Assembly: GCA_027046105.1 (NCBI GenBank)
Contig: JALTZQ010000052.1
Location: 1 to 5,082, forward strand
From: Pyrodictiaceae archaeon
Lineage (GTDB): Archaea > Thermoproteota > Thermoprotei_A > Sulfolobales > Pyrodictiaceae
Length of the DNA: 5,082 nucleotides
Direction of reading: 5' to 3'
The notes below the pieces were generated by a model, which made no database searches, was not told the origin of the DNA, and saw nothing but the letters and a program-made list of their open reading frames with translations. How positions within the stretch are numbered: position 1 is the first letter of the stretch; the number at the start of each line of letters is the position of its first letter. Shown here in pieces: positions 4,892 to 5,082 of this stretch. A program made the position numbers and the translations under genes.

Positions 4892-4921
4892 CGTTTCAGT
4901 ATATAATTGGAGTTTGAAACG
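4892..4921. repeat. 7-bp inverted repeat enclosing a TATA-like box
   Basis: CGTTTCA at 4892-4898 and TGAAACG at 4915-4921 form a perfect inverted repeat with a 16-base spacer. The spacer holds gtatataatt (4899-4908), a good TATA-like box. On the minus strand this box lies about 26 bases before the first base of the tRNA half, the distance of a normal archaeal tRNA promoter. It occurs once, so it is not a CRISPR repeat. Promoter, operator and chance are all open. Confidence 0.35.
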
Positions 4922-5046
4922 CTAGTGCATGAGTGGCTATCAGAGCGTGTAGTCGCGTACGCTGTGTGAAACCCCTGGCTTGCAGCTAGTATAGTTTGGC
5001 TGACTCAGGGGCCAAGCATCATCAAATTAATACTTAGTCGTAGTAG

Positions 5047-5082
5047 ATGCCTGTAATGGATGGTTCGTGGCTGGCCATGGGG
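5047..5082 (+). other. Possible start of a gene running off the right edge
   Basis: An ATG at 5047 opens twelve codons (MPVMDGSWLAMG) to the window edge without a stop, and an AT-rich stretch at 5022-5032 (tcaaattaata) could be its TATA box, giving a nearly leaderless start. Twelve codons are too few to support a family call. The rest of 4922-5046 shows no gene on either strand. Confidence 0.15.

Noticed and set aside
4894..4920. CRISPR repeat (GTTTC...GAAAC ends)
   Set aside because: Only one copy is present and no regularly spaced second copy occurs in the window.
4972..5011. CCCCTG / CAGGGG inverted repeat as the missing 5' half of the tRNA or as an element end
   Set aside because: It does not pair with the acceptor strand CGGGCCG, lacks a D-arm pattern, and six bases with a 28-base loop can arise by chance.
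4935..5027. C/D box small RNA on the minus strand (TTGATGA followed by CTGA)
   Set aside because: The box C lacks the purine at position one, no C' box is visible, and the next CTGA is too far away for the usual size of 50-60 bases.

Overview
The window looks like chromosomal DNA of a hyperthermophilic crenarchaeote (Thermoproteota, perhaps Desulfurococcales; the order is a guess). Support comes from dense use of AGG/AGA arginine and ATA isoleucine codons, TTG start codons, AT-rich TATA-like boxes, short Shine-Dalgarno sites, an archaeal-type tRNA-Arg fragment, and protein families typical of that phylum. No computed composition or database search backs this.

Layout. Positions 2-1329 are the end of a branched-chain amino-acid (Liv-type) ABC importer operon: the C-terminal part of a substrate-binding protein, then the LivF ATPase 11 bases later. 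A pyrimidine-rich tract closes it. From about 1420 a separate unit begins: a mercuric reductase gene (merA) with an inverted repeat in its promoter region. It is split by a +1 frameshift at an A5 run (2542-2546), but both halves are otherwise well preserved, including the C-terminal vicinal cysteines that define MerA. A 665-base stretch without a convincing gene follows (2852-3516).

Positions 3517-4238 hold a divergent pair: a cysteine-rich HxlR-family regulator (minus strand) and a small thioredoxin-fold protein with two CxxC pairs (plus strand). They share a 95-base intergenic region in which one TATA-like box lies at the centre of a 9-bp inverted repeat, so that each repeat arm falls on the expected transcription start of one gene. 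With merA nearby, this suggests a thiol or Hg(II) responsive module: MerA reduces Hg(II), the small CxxC protein may carry metal or reducing equivalents, and the HxlR protein may sense cysteine oxidation or metal. That joint role is inference.

From about 4450 on the sequence is decayed: a DUF104-type antitoxin with an in-frame stop, a VapC/PIN toxin remnant that needs one A removed from an A5 run and stops after about 38 residues, and the 3' half only of a tRNA-Arg(UCG) on the minus strand (4830-4876). The tRNA half starts exactly at the anticodon stem, as expected for a leftover attachment site of an integrating element (SSV1 uses a tRNA-Arg). The right end, after the tRNA half, holds an inverted repeat enclosing a TATA-like box and no clear gene. 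Overall the window shows a stable transporter operon joined to a variable region with detoxification genes and eroded mobile or toxin-antitoxin remains.
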